Assembly (NCBI GenBank): GCA_013339895.1
Contig: JABACO010000077.1
Coordinates: 62,001 to 126,000, forward strand
Direction: 5' to 3'
DNA length: 64,000 nucleotides
From: Ephydatia muelleri
Lineage: Eukaryota > Porifera > Demospongiae > Spongillida > Spongillidae
Part shown: in pieces, positions 1 through 11,519 of the stretch
How the letters are laid out: each line of letters begins with the position of its first letter
How positions within the stretch are numbered: position 1 is the first letter of the stretch
Notes under the pieces: generated by a model
The model's input: only the letters and a program-made list of their open reading frames with translations
What the model was told of the DNA's origin: nothing
The model's database searches: none
Made by a program: the position numbers and the translations under genes

Positions 1-541
1 CAGTAGTGCCCATAAATCATCATGTTTTGGATAAGCGGCAAAGTGCATGAGCCCACTATTGCCAGTTTTAACTGATGGCTGTCACACCACAGATGCAAAG
101 CTTTTCAATACGTGAACCAACTGCTTTAACACTTCCTGCCATGTTGCCTGTTATCATCATAATTCATCCACCTAGTTATGTACCTTCTAACTGCACTATT
201 ATAGCACTGCCCACGAAGGAAACGACATGATGTGCGTTCAGACATTGATTATAGAGTACCGGGATTGAAATCAGATCACGTGCTCCATCACGCACCTAAA
301 AAAAAAAAGGCTAATCTTCCGCTGAACACTGTCAATATATCCACTGTACTTTATAGGCTCTTGGAACGCAATACACTTCTTTTCCATCCATTCAATGTAA
401 TTAATAATTTCACCATGTCTAACTTGTTATTGAAACAATAGAATATTAGACTACACACAATTATTAACAGAGAGAAAAAAAACAAAACAAAAAACAAAAA
501 ACAAAAACAAAAAAAAAGGAAAACACACACACAAAACATTT
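1..541. other. AT-rich stretch without a recognised gene
   Basis: No open frame of convincing composition is seen. The stretch ends in an A-rich run with CA repeats (about 477 to 537), just past the 3' end of the first LINE-type fragment, so part of it may be that element's 3' tail. Confidence 0.5.
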
Positions 542-1403
542 TCAGCCCTCGCCCACTGAATGCTGAAACCTAGCATGGGATAGCAAGGCTCTGGCATTGC
601 AGCGAACTAAGGTGAGGTTCAGTCTCTGATAGATGCTTGTAATGGCCTTTGACTTGCTGCACTGCAACTGCAAAGCCAGACGGGCAGCCAGCCAAGAAAT
701 GGAACCCTGAGCTTCCACACCCCAACAACCATAGGTCTCTACTGCCAAGGGTATGCAGACCCAGCCCAACTCTGTGCACTGGCATCATTGGCATTGTGCT
801 TGTGCACTTCAGCCTTTCCAGCTGCTGACCCACTTCTGGCTCCCGCTTCATTCAATGTAGTGGAGTTAAGCGGAGAGACCACTGTTCGGTCAAAAGCAGC
901 TGGCTTCCCAATCATCCAGTTGGACACTAGGATGTCAGCCGGCCTACTGAGCGAACTTTCAGCCCCATATCCATGACCTACCTCAAGTTGACCACCCAGC
1001 CTGGCCCTATGACAAAACTGGGCAAAAACATCCCTTAAGCTGTTGTGGTGCAAAACCACATCACCACCCCCTTTGCACGTCATGGCATGATGCCCAAGAG
1101 GATCCAGCTGGTGGTCAGGGCAGTAAAGACAATGTAGCTGTGATGATGTGTCCATCCCAAGCCACCATTTTAAAACTTGTCTGGATCCAAGCTAAGATTA
1201 AGACCCCTTGATGGAATTACAGCTAGCCATGAGAAAGCATGACACAATGCGACTGATAGTAGACGAGCACGGTTGGCCAGGGTGGAGATGAGGTACAGCT
1301 GGTCAAATTGATGGTCATCAATTCTGGACGATAAGTCTTTTTGACTTAAACAAGACTCCAGAAGAGACTCTTCAGAGATGGAATTTGCAGGTGGAACCAA
1401 GCT
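542..1403 (-). mobile_element. LINE-type retroelement fragment 1 (C-terminal part)
   Basis: On the minus strand, three overlapping frames encode the C-terminal part of a reverse-transcriptase polyprotein. Visible blocks are a zinc-knuckle-like C-x2-C...H-x4-C motif (LDPLGHHAMTCKGGGD), then RPADILVSNW, KPAAFD and the closing YQRLNLTLVRCNARALLS. The coding sense passes between frames at least twice, so it is not intact. The same blocks recur in fragments 2 to 4. The order of motifs matches the region after the RT domain in LINE-type elements common in marine invertebrates. The family name is my inference; no RT catalytic motif is present here. Confidence 0.7.
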
Positions 1404-2426
1404 ATTGAATAATAATTTTTTTACATGAATACATAGAGATACGCATTTTTAATACAAACATAAACAACTAGACTACACACAATGTACACAAAATGCTAAC
1501 TATATCTACCCTACATCACTTTGACCGATGCTATGGGCAAGGATGGCAATTGCATTAGCTCGTACCAGGTGAAGGTTCAGCCGCCCGTAGAGTTCGGTAA
1601 GAACCACTGACTTTGCCTTGGACGAGCAAGTGGCTAGTCGAGAAGCTAGCTGGGAGATAGACTCCAAACCAGGCTCCATACGACTCCACCACTAATGGTA
1701 CACAGACCCAGTCCAGTTCCTTGCATTTGGTGTCATTAGATAAGTGCTTTCTCAGCCCAGTGGTCAGTGCAGCTACACCAGTTGTCACACTCGCTTCCAA
1801 AAGAGTTGTAGGATTAAGCAGAGATGTGACAAACAGGTCAAAAGCTGCTGGCTTGCCCAAGACCCTGTTTGGAACTAAAAGGTCAGCTGGACGAGTGTGG
1901 CTGTGATTGGTGAGATTGTTACCCATTTCCATCTGGACACCCAGATGAGCTCGCCGGCAGGACTCCGCAAGGATATCACGCAGTTTTGTTGTGGCGTGAA
2001 ACCACATCACCACCCCTTTTGCAGGTAACAGCATGATGGCCAAGTGGATCCAAGGCAAGCTCAGGGCACAGTGGGCAGCATGAACCATAGGAAAGGTCCA
2101 GGCCAAGCCACCACTTGATAGCAACCTGAAATTGGGAAGGGTCAAGATGGAGTCCAAGACCCTCTGAAGGAGTAACAGACAGCCACAAACCTGCATGAGG
2201 GGAGGAAACAGACAGCAAGTGAGCCTTGTCAGCGATGGAGGACATATCCAGGAGAACCTTGAAGAGGTAGTCATCCAGCTTGGAGGAGAGGTTCTTTTGG
2301 GTGACTGGAGTCAACAGAAGTGCCTCTGCGTTAATAGCCTCTGATGGTGGTAGAAAAGAATTAAACATTTGAGTTGCTGAGACAAGGTGGTGTTGAGACT
2401 GGGGGCCAAAACCCGAGGTACTCATA
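1404..2426 (-). mobile_element. LINE-type retroelement fragment 2 with 3' tail
   Basis: The longest of the four coding fragments. The minus strand encodes SAIADKAHLLSV-like sequence, then CPLCPELALDPLGHHAVTCK, then KLRDILAESCRRAHLG, RPADLLVPN, GKPAAFD and WVCVPLVVESYGAW. One frame change near 1980 to 1990 breaks it. Past the coding end (about 1555) comes a roughly 150-bp 3' region ending in an A/T-rich ATT-type tail that abuts fragment 1. The 5' edge abuts an (ATT)n tract at about 2425 to 2444. This is a 5'-truncated insertion. Confidence 0.7.
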
Positions 2427-2596
2427 TTATTATTATTATTATTGAAGGCGTACTATATTATTATTTTATATTTTATATTATTATCATTTTTTTACATAAA
2501 TACATAGAGATACACATTATTAATACACTGATACATAAACATGTACAACTAGACTACACACAATTTACACAAAATGCTAAATATAACTACCCTACA
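2427..2596 (-). mobile_element. LINE-type 3' end fragment (untranslated tail only)
   Basis: This piece repeats the 3' region seen at about 1405 to 1525 (shared words include acatagagatac and actagactacacacaat) and ends in an (ATT)n tract at 2425 to 2444. No coding part is left, so it is a very short 5'-truncated insertion in series with the others. Confidence 0.6.
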
Positions 2597-3060
2597 TTAT
2601 TATTATTATTATTATTTTTGTTTTTTGCAAGCGTAAGTTTTTTGTTTTTTTGTGATATATATGATGAACATGAAAAAGTACAAGCATAAATACATGACAC
2701 AGACACATGATATGCACAAAAACAAGTTGCTAGCCTACTGAAGCTCAAGAGGAGGTACGGACCTGGACAGGATCGCGGTGGCATTGGCCCTGACAAGATT
2801 CATGCTCATCCTCCCGTACAGCTCATGGGTGACCACTGACTTTGACTTTCCCCAATGATGTAGCCAAACGGGACTCAAGTTTGGAAAAGAAATCCCTAGC
2901 CGTCAAACCCCACGCCTCATAGGACTCCGCAACAACTGGGACACACACCCAACCCAAATCAGCACATTTGCCCGTGTTGGCTTTAAGCTTTCTCTCCTCG
3001 GTAGCCTTAGCTGCTGCACCAGCCGTCACTCCCGCTTCCAGAAGGGGAAAGTGGGTTTAA
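2597..3060 (-). mobile_element. LINE-type retroelement fragment 3
   Basis: The minus strand encodes EAGVTAGAAAKATEERKLKAN and WVCVPVVAESYEAWG (about 3050 to 2823), matching the end of fragments 1 and 2. It is followed by a different 3' region and an (ATT)n tract at about 2597 to 2616. It is truncated at its 5' side directly next to the (ATT)n tract of fragment 4. Confidence 0.65.
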
Positions 3061-3700
3061 CGGTATTATTATTATTATTGTAAATATATTAACACAGAAA
3101 TACATACACAGCAATGATACTATACATAGATTGTACACAGCACCACAGCAGGTAATGCACGCTATTACTACTACATAAATGAGCACACACAAAATACACA
3201 ACGACTATGTCTGAACAGCTGAGTGTCAGCCTACAGTTAAGCTGGGATGTCAGAGCCGACGCCATATGCTCGGGATAGCAGTGCCCTTGCATTTGCTCTG
3301 ACTAGAACCAAGTTGAGCCTACCATACAGCGTTGAGGTGGCATGCGATTTGGAGCAATTTAGTCTTTAGCAGCCAGGCGAGAGACAAGGGAAAGATGTAA
3401 GCGTGCTTCCGCTCCCCAGAAACCATAAGTCTCAACAGCCAAAGGTATGCATGAACAACCTAGCTCTGTGCACTTCACATCATTGAAGGCATGCTTCCTT
3501 TGTTGGGAAACCCGGGCAGATGATCCTGCTGTCACACACGCTTCATTGAGGATGCTTTGTTTAAGCGGTGATGCAACAGTGAAATCAAAAGCTGCAGATC
3601 CTAATTTGACACTAGAACATCGGCTGGCCTGGTGCGCCGTTCATCGTGCCCCAAACCACTTCCTACCTTCATTTGTCCACCAACATCAGCCTGTCTGCAT
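3061..3700 (-). mobile_element. LINE-type retroelement fragment 4
   Basis: The minus strand shows RRTRPADVLVSN, then the AAFD-like, EACVTAG-like and LAVETYGFWGAEA-like blocks in changing frames. A 3' region and an (ATT)n tract at about 3065 to 3080 follow. It is a decayed relative of fragments 1 to 3 and the most upstream member of the head-to-tail train. Confidence 0.6.
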
Positions 3701-3989
3701 TGCATTACAAAGCTATAGCTGCTATTAACTATTTGTTTCTGTTGTTGGAAATAATAACCATGGTAACATTTGAAACTGGTATAGACGAAAACAAACATAA
3801 ACTGTATGATGTATTAATGGACTCAGTATATCAGATCATCAGCTGAGAGATGGGGGTGTGGTGTGGGGGGGGGGGGGGGTATTGTCAACAAAAAGGGATT
3901 CACCCTATCATCCAACATCAGAATAAAGCTAGTGTTGCAAGATGCATGTTTAAATGTATATTGGACAAATACATAATGACAACCCGTTA
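3701..3989. other. Spacer with poly-G tract
   Basis: No gene is recognised. A G-rich run lies at about 3855 to 3880. The right end merges into the sequence shared by the 3' flanks of the ferritin-like copies. Confidence 0.4.
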
Positions 3990-4223
3990 TCTACATCAGT
4001 GAATTTCTATTCACTTTTCACTGACCTGGTCACACACATACAACAGACAGCACACACCACTCTTTCCAAGCTTTTAAGCCAATGATTAAATCGATGAAAT
4101 AATAAAGAAGTCAGTAAATTTAAAAAAATAACACCACTCAAATATAGAGTAACAATTTTATGTATAATCCTTACAAATAATTATTCAGTTTCAGACTGTA
4201 AGTACACAATTACACAGTCCTAG
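3990..4223 (-). repeat. 3' flank shared by the ferritin-like gene copies
   Basis: Read on the minus strand, the first roughly 180 bp after the stop codon are almost identical to the 3' flank of the plus-strand copy (18782 to about 18963). The farther part, with the words gtgtgtgaccaggtcagt and ttgtccaatata, matches the 3' flank of the minus-strand copy (about 19960 to 20180). The duplicated unit therefore included downstream non-coding sequence. Confidence 0.8.
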
Positions 4224-5254
4224 TTACTGATTCTTTGCTCCTGCAGGCGGCGTAGTCCACTCATAGTCCCACACAGGACCACATGAACTTTCATCATGAG
4301 GGTTAATCTTGGTCCACATAAGTTTACGTGCATGCACCGCCATGGACTCCATGATCGTAATCGAACTCATCATTCCCGTGTCTCCATCAAGGTGTCCAGA
4401 GAATACATCTTGAATATTTCTTAGCAGCGCTCTGAATGCACTATGAAAGGCTTTTGCTTCCGTATAGCAGTTGTTTTCAGGCGGAATATCTTTGCTACTA
4501 GGACTGTCCTTCATTGGCCACACCCCCGATTCATCGAATGGTATGTCAGCTCCGTCGTATGCATAGCTTCCGTGAATGGTTTTCACCAAATGTTTCTGAC
4601 AAACGATCTCCTCGAATTTGTAGAAATGAGCAAGGCTACTAGTATCCCCTTGTGTGGGATCATAAGGGGAAGCCCCTTCTCCTTGTTCTTTAATCTCTTG
4701 GATTCCTTTCACTGCCGAAGATACATCTGTAACTATAAATACTCTACCAATCTTTGTAGGCCACGGCCATTGGATTTGTTTATTAGCGGTACTTTTGTTG
4801 AATATACCATTGCCAAGGGATGTAACGCACTGTGCAATGCTATCATAAAACTGTCCAATTGTATTTTCCGCTATTTGCTCACCAGTAGTGTTATCAGTAA
4901 CTGATTCGTTGTGCGGTACTTCAATGCCCATAAATACTTTATAAACGTGTTGTAATGTTAACTTTTCCAGAGTAACTGTAAGGTTTGGAAGGACATTTCC
5001 TGGCAATCCCACGGTCGGGTAACTTGGAACAGTTTCTTTACTGTCTATTCGGGGCACACCTCCAATAGCAATCAGAATATTTGCCACTTGCGCCATATGT
5101 ATCATTTCTTGCATTGCGACTGACCGAATAAGCTTTCGTATTTCCGAATTGTATCCCTCTTTTATGGAGTATAGAGCTGTCAGGTATGGAGGAATTGTTG
5201 CAAACTCCAATTGAACACCTACTTGCAAGTTTCTTTTAATTTTTCTATTGTGCA
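4224..5254 (-). pseudogene. Truncated third copy of the VioB/RebD-like ferritin-domain gene
   Basis: About 343 codons of the C-terminal ferritin-like domain remain. In this stretch it differs from the intact plus-strand copy by only three residues and one extra codon (ESVTDN instead of ESVDN). One base is missing near its upstream edge, in the A-rich run before the LQVGVQLEFAT block, so the residual frame starts in a different phase. The two N-terminal thirds are absent: homology stops at 5254, exactly where the inverted end of the neighbouring DNA element begins. The helix ligands (QLEFA, QEMIHM, FEEIV, MESMAVH) are retained. I infer a recent partial duplicate, probably not functional. Confidence 0.85.
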
Positions 5255-8200
5255 CACTGTTAAAAAAAGGGTGTTGCCACAACACACTTAGGGGTGTTCG
5301 TACGCCTGTTTAGGAATAACACCCCATGGAGTGTAGTGGTAACCGCTCAGGAGTGTTACAGCCAACACCCCTGAAGTGTAGCCAGTACACTCTATAGGGT
5401 GTTGACAAAGGCATCAATAGTTCGTGCATGCACCGTAATCTTACGATACAACATAAATTGATCTTAATAAACTATACAACAACAGTTGATGATTTTAATA
5501 AAAAGTTGACAACAAATACAAACATATATGTACAACAAAACTATAAACATGTCTTTAGGGCCTATACGACGATCGAGTAGTCCTGGAGTGTTTCTCTGCA
5601 TGCTTCGGACACTAAACAAATGAAGGAAACACATAACGGTCAGGTTCCAATATGAGACATGTCTAACCTTTTTAATTGAATCTTGGGTGCAGCCATCAGT
5701 CCGATGACGGTCATGATCGCTAAGCAGATCGGTGACAATAACAACGTCAATCGTACCGATTGTTACGCTTACCTCGAAGGCTTGTTAGAGCCAGCGTGTC
5801 ATATGACCTTTGTAAGGGCGTTCGCGACAAGGTACTTACCTGCCTTAAGCAGTGGCTCATTATAGTGGGTAGCGCAGCACACAGTAGTAGCCGAATTTTC
5901 CTTAGCCAGAGCGTATAAACAGGCATTCCGGTCCGATCGCGAACTGCTGTTCTCGATGAACTCTCTTCAAAGCGCTCAACTCGTCTTACTCAAATGCATC
6001 GCTCAACGCTGGAAGGAAACAAATAGCTTACCAAAAAGTCGTGTAACACCGAACTTACCTGTTCATAAATAACAGAACGTGTTTCTAAAGGTCACGCATG
6101 CGCAATGAAATATATATTTTTAGCATGAACTTACATGTACAATTGTGGATAATCAACATGTCTCACGATGACAAGAAGACACAAATAGCTTGGGTACACT
6201 GTAGGTATTCAGGATGTCTAAGATATAGAGTTGTCCAAATGTGAGGAAAGCTATACAGGACTTTTGAGTAGTTCCAATTGCAATAAGTGCACTTCTCTCA
6301 GAGTGTATTTGCTGTCCAACAGTATTTCTGTGTATGTGTGAATGTGTGAATGTGTGTGTACATGTATGCATACACATACACACATGAATTATACACATAC
6401 ACACATGTGCATGTGTGTTAATATGTGTGCATTGTGTGTGTGAATTCGTGTGTATGTGTGTATGTGCATGTGTGCCATGTGTGTATGCAGGCCTGTAGCC
6501 AGGGGGTTGGTCAATCCCCCTTGTTGATGCCTGATTGTGAGGCCCCCCCCCCCCCTTTCATATTTGGCTAAATGTGAGGCCCCACCTCCCCCCTACCCCA
6601 ACAGTCATGCAGTCCTATTAATCGACCCCCCCCCTGCCAGACTTCCTGCCTACGAGCCTGCGTATGCATGTGTACATGTGTGCATTGTGTGTGCATGTGT
6701 GTGTATGTGTTCATATGTGTAAGTGTGTCTGTCATGCACATGTGTGCATGTGTGTGCATGTGTGTGTGCTTGTGTGTGCATGTGTGTGCATGTGTGTATG
6801 TCTGCACGTGTGTGCATGTGTGCATTGTGTGTGCATGTGTGCATTGTGTGCATGTGTGTGTGCTTGTGTGTGCATGTGTATACGTGTGTGTTGTGTGTGC
6901 ACATGTGTGTGCATGTGTGTGTATGTGTTCATATGTTAGCATGAGTCTGTCATGTACGTGGTACATGTGTGTGTGCATGTGTGTGCATGTGTGTGTGCAG
7001 CGTGTGTGCATGTGTGCATTGTGTGTGTGTGTGTGCATGTGTATGTGTGGCATGTGTGTGTACATGTGTGTGACGCACATGTGTGTATGTGTGTATACAT
7101 GTGTGTGTGGTTATGTGTATTTGTGTGTGAGTACATATGTATGTGTGTACGTGTGTAAACATGCATGCGCATGTGTGGTTATGTGTATGTGTGTGCAGCT
7201 CGTGTAAAAATTTGTACGTATAAGTGCATCTGTTATGCAAACATGTGGATGCATATGGACATTGTCAAACAATTAATAGTTATTGTATTTATCTCGTATC
7301 AGTCATTACACCAAACCAGGCATACATTTTGACCAAAATGTCACAAAAATGATATTTAATCCCACAACAACACTGTACCTACAAAAAGGGTTCAAACACT
7401 GTCACTAGTGAAGTACTTTAGCCTACCCTTACAAGTGTTTGACAGCATTCATTCATCCAGTATATTTCTTCACGATAGCTATCAGGATCTGCATGTGGTA
7501 TATAGACATATGTAGCCGCATGAATGCATGAACACTTTTAGCATACATCCAATGTTCAAGCTGCAACAGGTCTGTTAAATATTTTTTAAAGGACTACCTA
7601 CATGTCTTCTGCTAGATGTCATGCAATATGCTGCTTCCTTGAGCTATATGTGATATTACATGATAAATACTTGTGAGTAATAATGTATATGTTCCCATGC
7701 CATTTTACTAGGGTGTGGTCTAAATAGAATTTTAAAACACAGTCACTGTTACCACACAAGCACTGCCATTGTACTTAACCTTCACTCTCAGCACAAAGTG
7801 GCATGCAGGATAATAAACAAGCTTGCATCAAATTTGACATTTAGCAGCATACTGGGGTACTACAACACGCTAGCGAACTATACACACAGCAGTGCACATA
7901 CATGAACATTGCACGCAAACCTTCATAAGCACATCGAGATTACATGCATGTATACGGTAATTACATGTTGAAAAAGCAGCGTGTAGGCCTACTAGTAGAT
8001 ATCCACACGCGCACGCGCCACTCGGGTCACCAACGCACGGGCGATGGCCAGCCTATGGTAGACGTTTTGTACTGGTACGTTGTGTCACACGTGTGCGTGC
8101 ATACCACTTGAAGTCCAGTATCACCTCCAACTACGAAGTCACAGCTCATATCATCTACCAAACCACGCCCTCTCCGTCAGAAAGTAATTACTAAACAAGG

Positions 8201-8407
8201 CTGGGAACTATCCTACTGGGGTGTAAATGCGGTAAATCAGTGTTATGACAACACACCTTTAAAACGACCTAACACCCCACCCTTGCTGGGGGTTGCTCCT
8301 AACACCCTAACGTAGTCTGCCAACACCCTTGTGTGTTGCCATAACACTCCTTGGGCTGTAACACCCCTCAAACCTAACACCCCTCGGGCCTTTTTTTTTT
8401 AACAGTG
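5255..8407. mobile_element. Non-autonomous DNA element, about 3.15 kb, with inverted ends
   Basis: The left end reads CACTGTTAAAAAAAGGG. The right end, reverse-complemented, reads CACTGTTAAAAAAAAAAGG. Inside each end lie about 150 to 190 bp packed with GGTGTT/AACACC words, roughly seven on the left (5268 to 5415) and nine on the right (8215 to 8395). No transposase-like frame is visible inside, so it would need help from elsewhere. The middle carries a TG-rich array. The superfamily is not assigned. The left end coincides with the break of the truncated ferritin-like copy. Confidence 0.65.
6331..7195. repeat. TG/GTGCATGTGTG-rich tandem array
   Basis: Almost 0.9 kb of interrupted (TG)n with frequent GTGCATGTGTG and GTATGTG units. 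Both strands yield His/Thr- or Cys/Val-rich frames, which are translation artefacts of the repeat. It lies inside the 3.15-kb element. Confidence 0.9.
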
Positions 8408-8525
8408 TATGTGTGTGTGTGTGTGTGTGTGTGCGTGTGCGTGTGTGTGTGTGTGCGCGTGTGCGTGTGTGTGTGTGTATTTGTGCGTGTGTGTTTGTGC
8501 ATGTGCGTGCATGTGTGCAAATGTG
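8407..8525. repeat. (TG)n microsatellite with GC interruptions
   Basis: TGTGTG and GTGCGTG runs start directly at the right inverted end of the 3.15-kb element and lead into the GAGTG-subrepeat element. Confidence 0.85.
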
Positions 8526-8529
8526 TGCA

Positions 8530-8722
8530 CGCAATGAAAAATATACGCACTCTTATTTAAAAGAGTGCGCGTCAATCCATAACAAAGAGTGACGTGCAAT
8601 CTTCACATCGAGAGTGAAGAGCACTCCGCGTAGTGCTCTTCACTCTTAAAGTAGAAGTGAAATTTCGAGGGCGACATTCACTCCTGAATTAAGAGTGACG
8701 TTCACACGTTTTTTTTTACAGT
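8530..8722. mobile_element. MITE-like element end with GAGTG subrepeats
   Basis: The words AAGAGTG/CACTCTT recur about eight times in both orientations. The right edge reads TTTTTTTTTACAGTG, i.e. CACTGTAAAAAAAAA on the other strand. This resembles the CACTGTTAAAAAAA end of the 3.15-kb element but carries a different subterminal word. A matching left end is not clear, so it may be a truncated or composite element. Confidence 0.5.
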
Positions 8723-9389
8723 GCATGGCTGAGTTCCTGGATGATTATTTGTAACGACATGCAAAGAACCGTTCCACTGAAAAGAATTTGGGATACGGTA
8801 ATTTTGTGGGACAGTGCAGCCTTTGTTATGTGAGCTAGATCGCTAAATCTGACAATGACTTGTAGTTCTTGGTTCATGCTTTTGAATCCAATTGTGACAA
8901 AGGTGATGTCAATAAGTCGTTTATCGCTATCCCATAATGAAAATCGCCCTTATTGTGTACACGGATACAAATTTGGGTTGTGAGTTCGAGCGCTAATATG
9001 TGAAAATTGGGCCCGTGTCCAATCCCTATCTCTGCATCGCATCCGTAATCAGTGACCATCACATAATTGTGATTAATATTGTAACGGTGACATTGAAGAA
9101 GGAGTGTCATCAGACAGACAACTACCTACTGATCCTACTAACGGTACAAGCTTCTGGCCAGCACACAGTTATGTCTGTGCCCAATATGACCTTACTAACA
9201 TAATCCGAGTCTATACATGTGGTGTTGCAAAGATACTATAGGTGTTATCCGCAATGTTGCTCTTGAACCTGCACTACATCCTGTGGGCGGCACTGGTATA
9301 GGATGACGTTCCCAGGATCCCCACAGACCGCAAATCGACTTTGATCAACTTGACATGCTATAATTGCCAGCTGGTGTCATTTGTACATC
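8723..9389. other. Stretch without a recognised gene
   Basis: A 78-codon minus-strand frame lies at 8874 to 9110 but has no recognisable domain and no supporting homologue in the window. Nothing else is seen. Confidence 0.4.
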
Positions 9390-10490
<1,101 letters not shown>

Positions 10491-10667
10491 TCATTGAGCA
10501 ATGATTTGTTACAAAAATGTATTTCCATTATACTGACTGTTCGACACGGCAGTGTACTTCGTCGCGATATAGAATAGCAAATAATCTTTTTTTAGGGGAG
10601 GATGCATTCAGGGGCGTCATTTTGTATGGCAATTGTCATGATGTCATTATGATGTGTTTAGTGTTAG

Positions 10668-10753
10668 TTTCGTACCCAGACCCTCATTCCCACAGCTGCG
10701 GATGGATTACATCATCCATCCGCAGCTGTGGGAATGAGGGTCTGAGTACGAGA
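10668..10753. repeat. Near-perfect palindrome (foldback), 86 bp
   Basis: Two arms of about 40 bp (left starting tttcgtacccagaccctcat, right ending with its complement gtctgagtacgaga) flank a loop of about 6 bases. One strand could form a strong hairpin. A diverged relative with the words tcgtacccagaccc and ggatggattacatca lies near 28908 to 28995, so it is a dispersed family. Confidence 0.85.
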
Positions 10754-10759
10754 CTAGGG

Positions 10760-11299
10760 TAGTGTGGGATTGACATGGTAACCAACCCTCTGACCACACC
10801 CCTTCCTCATGTTCTCTTGACTGCTGTATGAATATTTTTTTTAAAAGCGCCTGAGATACTATAAATTCAATATAGTATCTCTAAAAACGCTAAGCTTTGC
10901 TCTAGAGTTGTCTGCGATCATCGAGGTGCAGAGATACTGCGCAACGCGTCACCGACGAGCAATTTCGACATATGAAATCATTACCACAACTATTAACATC
11001 ATTACCACACGTAGCTCTCGTGGTCAAATGTGTACGCTTGGTTTGTTATCGTGTGCTACATGTAGGTTAGAAAACTGTTAGAAAACTAGCGAGTTTGAGG
11101 CGAGCAATTTTCTCTTATGTGACATCATGCATGCCACTCCCCTGAGGCAAAACTGAATTTGGATCTGCGGGGATCTCGCAAATTTGGATTCTGCATGAGG
11201 AACCTTTTCGCCTCAGAAAATGGAGAACTTGAAAGAACAAATGTTGTGAAACACATCACAAGTGCTTCTGGAAACCCAATTAGACGCTAACCGGACTGA
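10760..11299. other. Spacer without a recognised gene
   Basis: No coding signal or repeat is recognised before the first trace of the Ty3/gypsy fossil. Confidence 0.4.
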
Positions 11300-11519
11300 A
11301 AAAGGTCGAATGTGAATCAAGAGGTGCAAAAATACTGTCTAAAGGAATGATTCGGTAGCAGTCCTAGGGTACCCCAGTGGTGATAGTGAAAAAGAAGAAT
11401 GGCTCATGGCGATTCTGCATTGATGACTGACAGCTGAATGCTGTAACTGATCAGAATGCTTCTTTGCTTCCTAGAATTGATGCAACGTTAGAGTCTCTAG
11501 AGTGCACAAAGGCGTAAAC

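Noticed and set aside
6568-7240. Several His/Thr-rich and Cys/Val-rich open frames
   Set aside because: They are six-frame translations of the TG-rich array and have no start context, homology or complexity.
8874-9110. 78-codon minus frame as a gene
   Set aside because: No recognisable domain, no duplicate in the window and no splice support.
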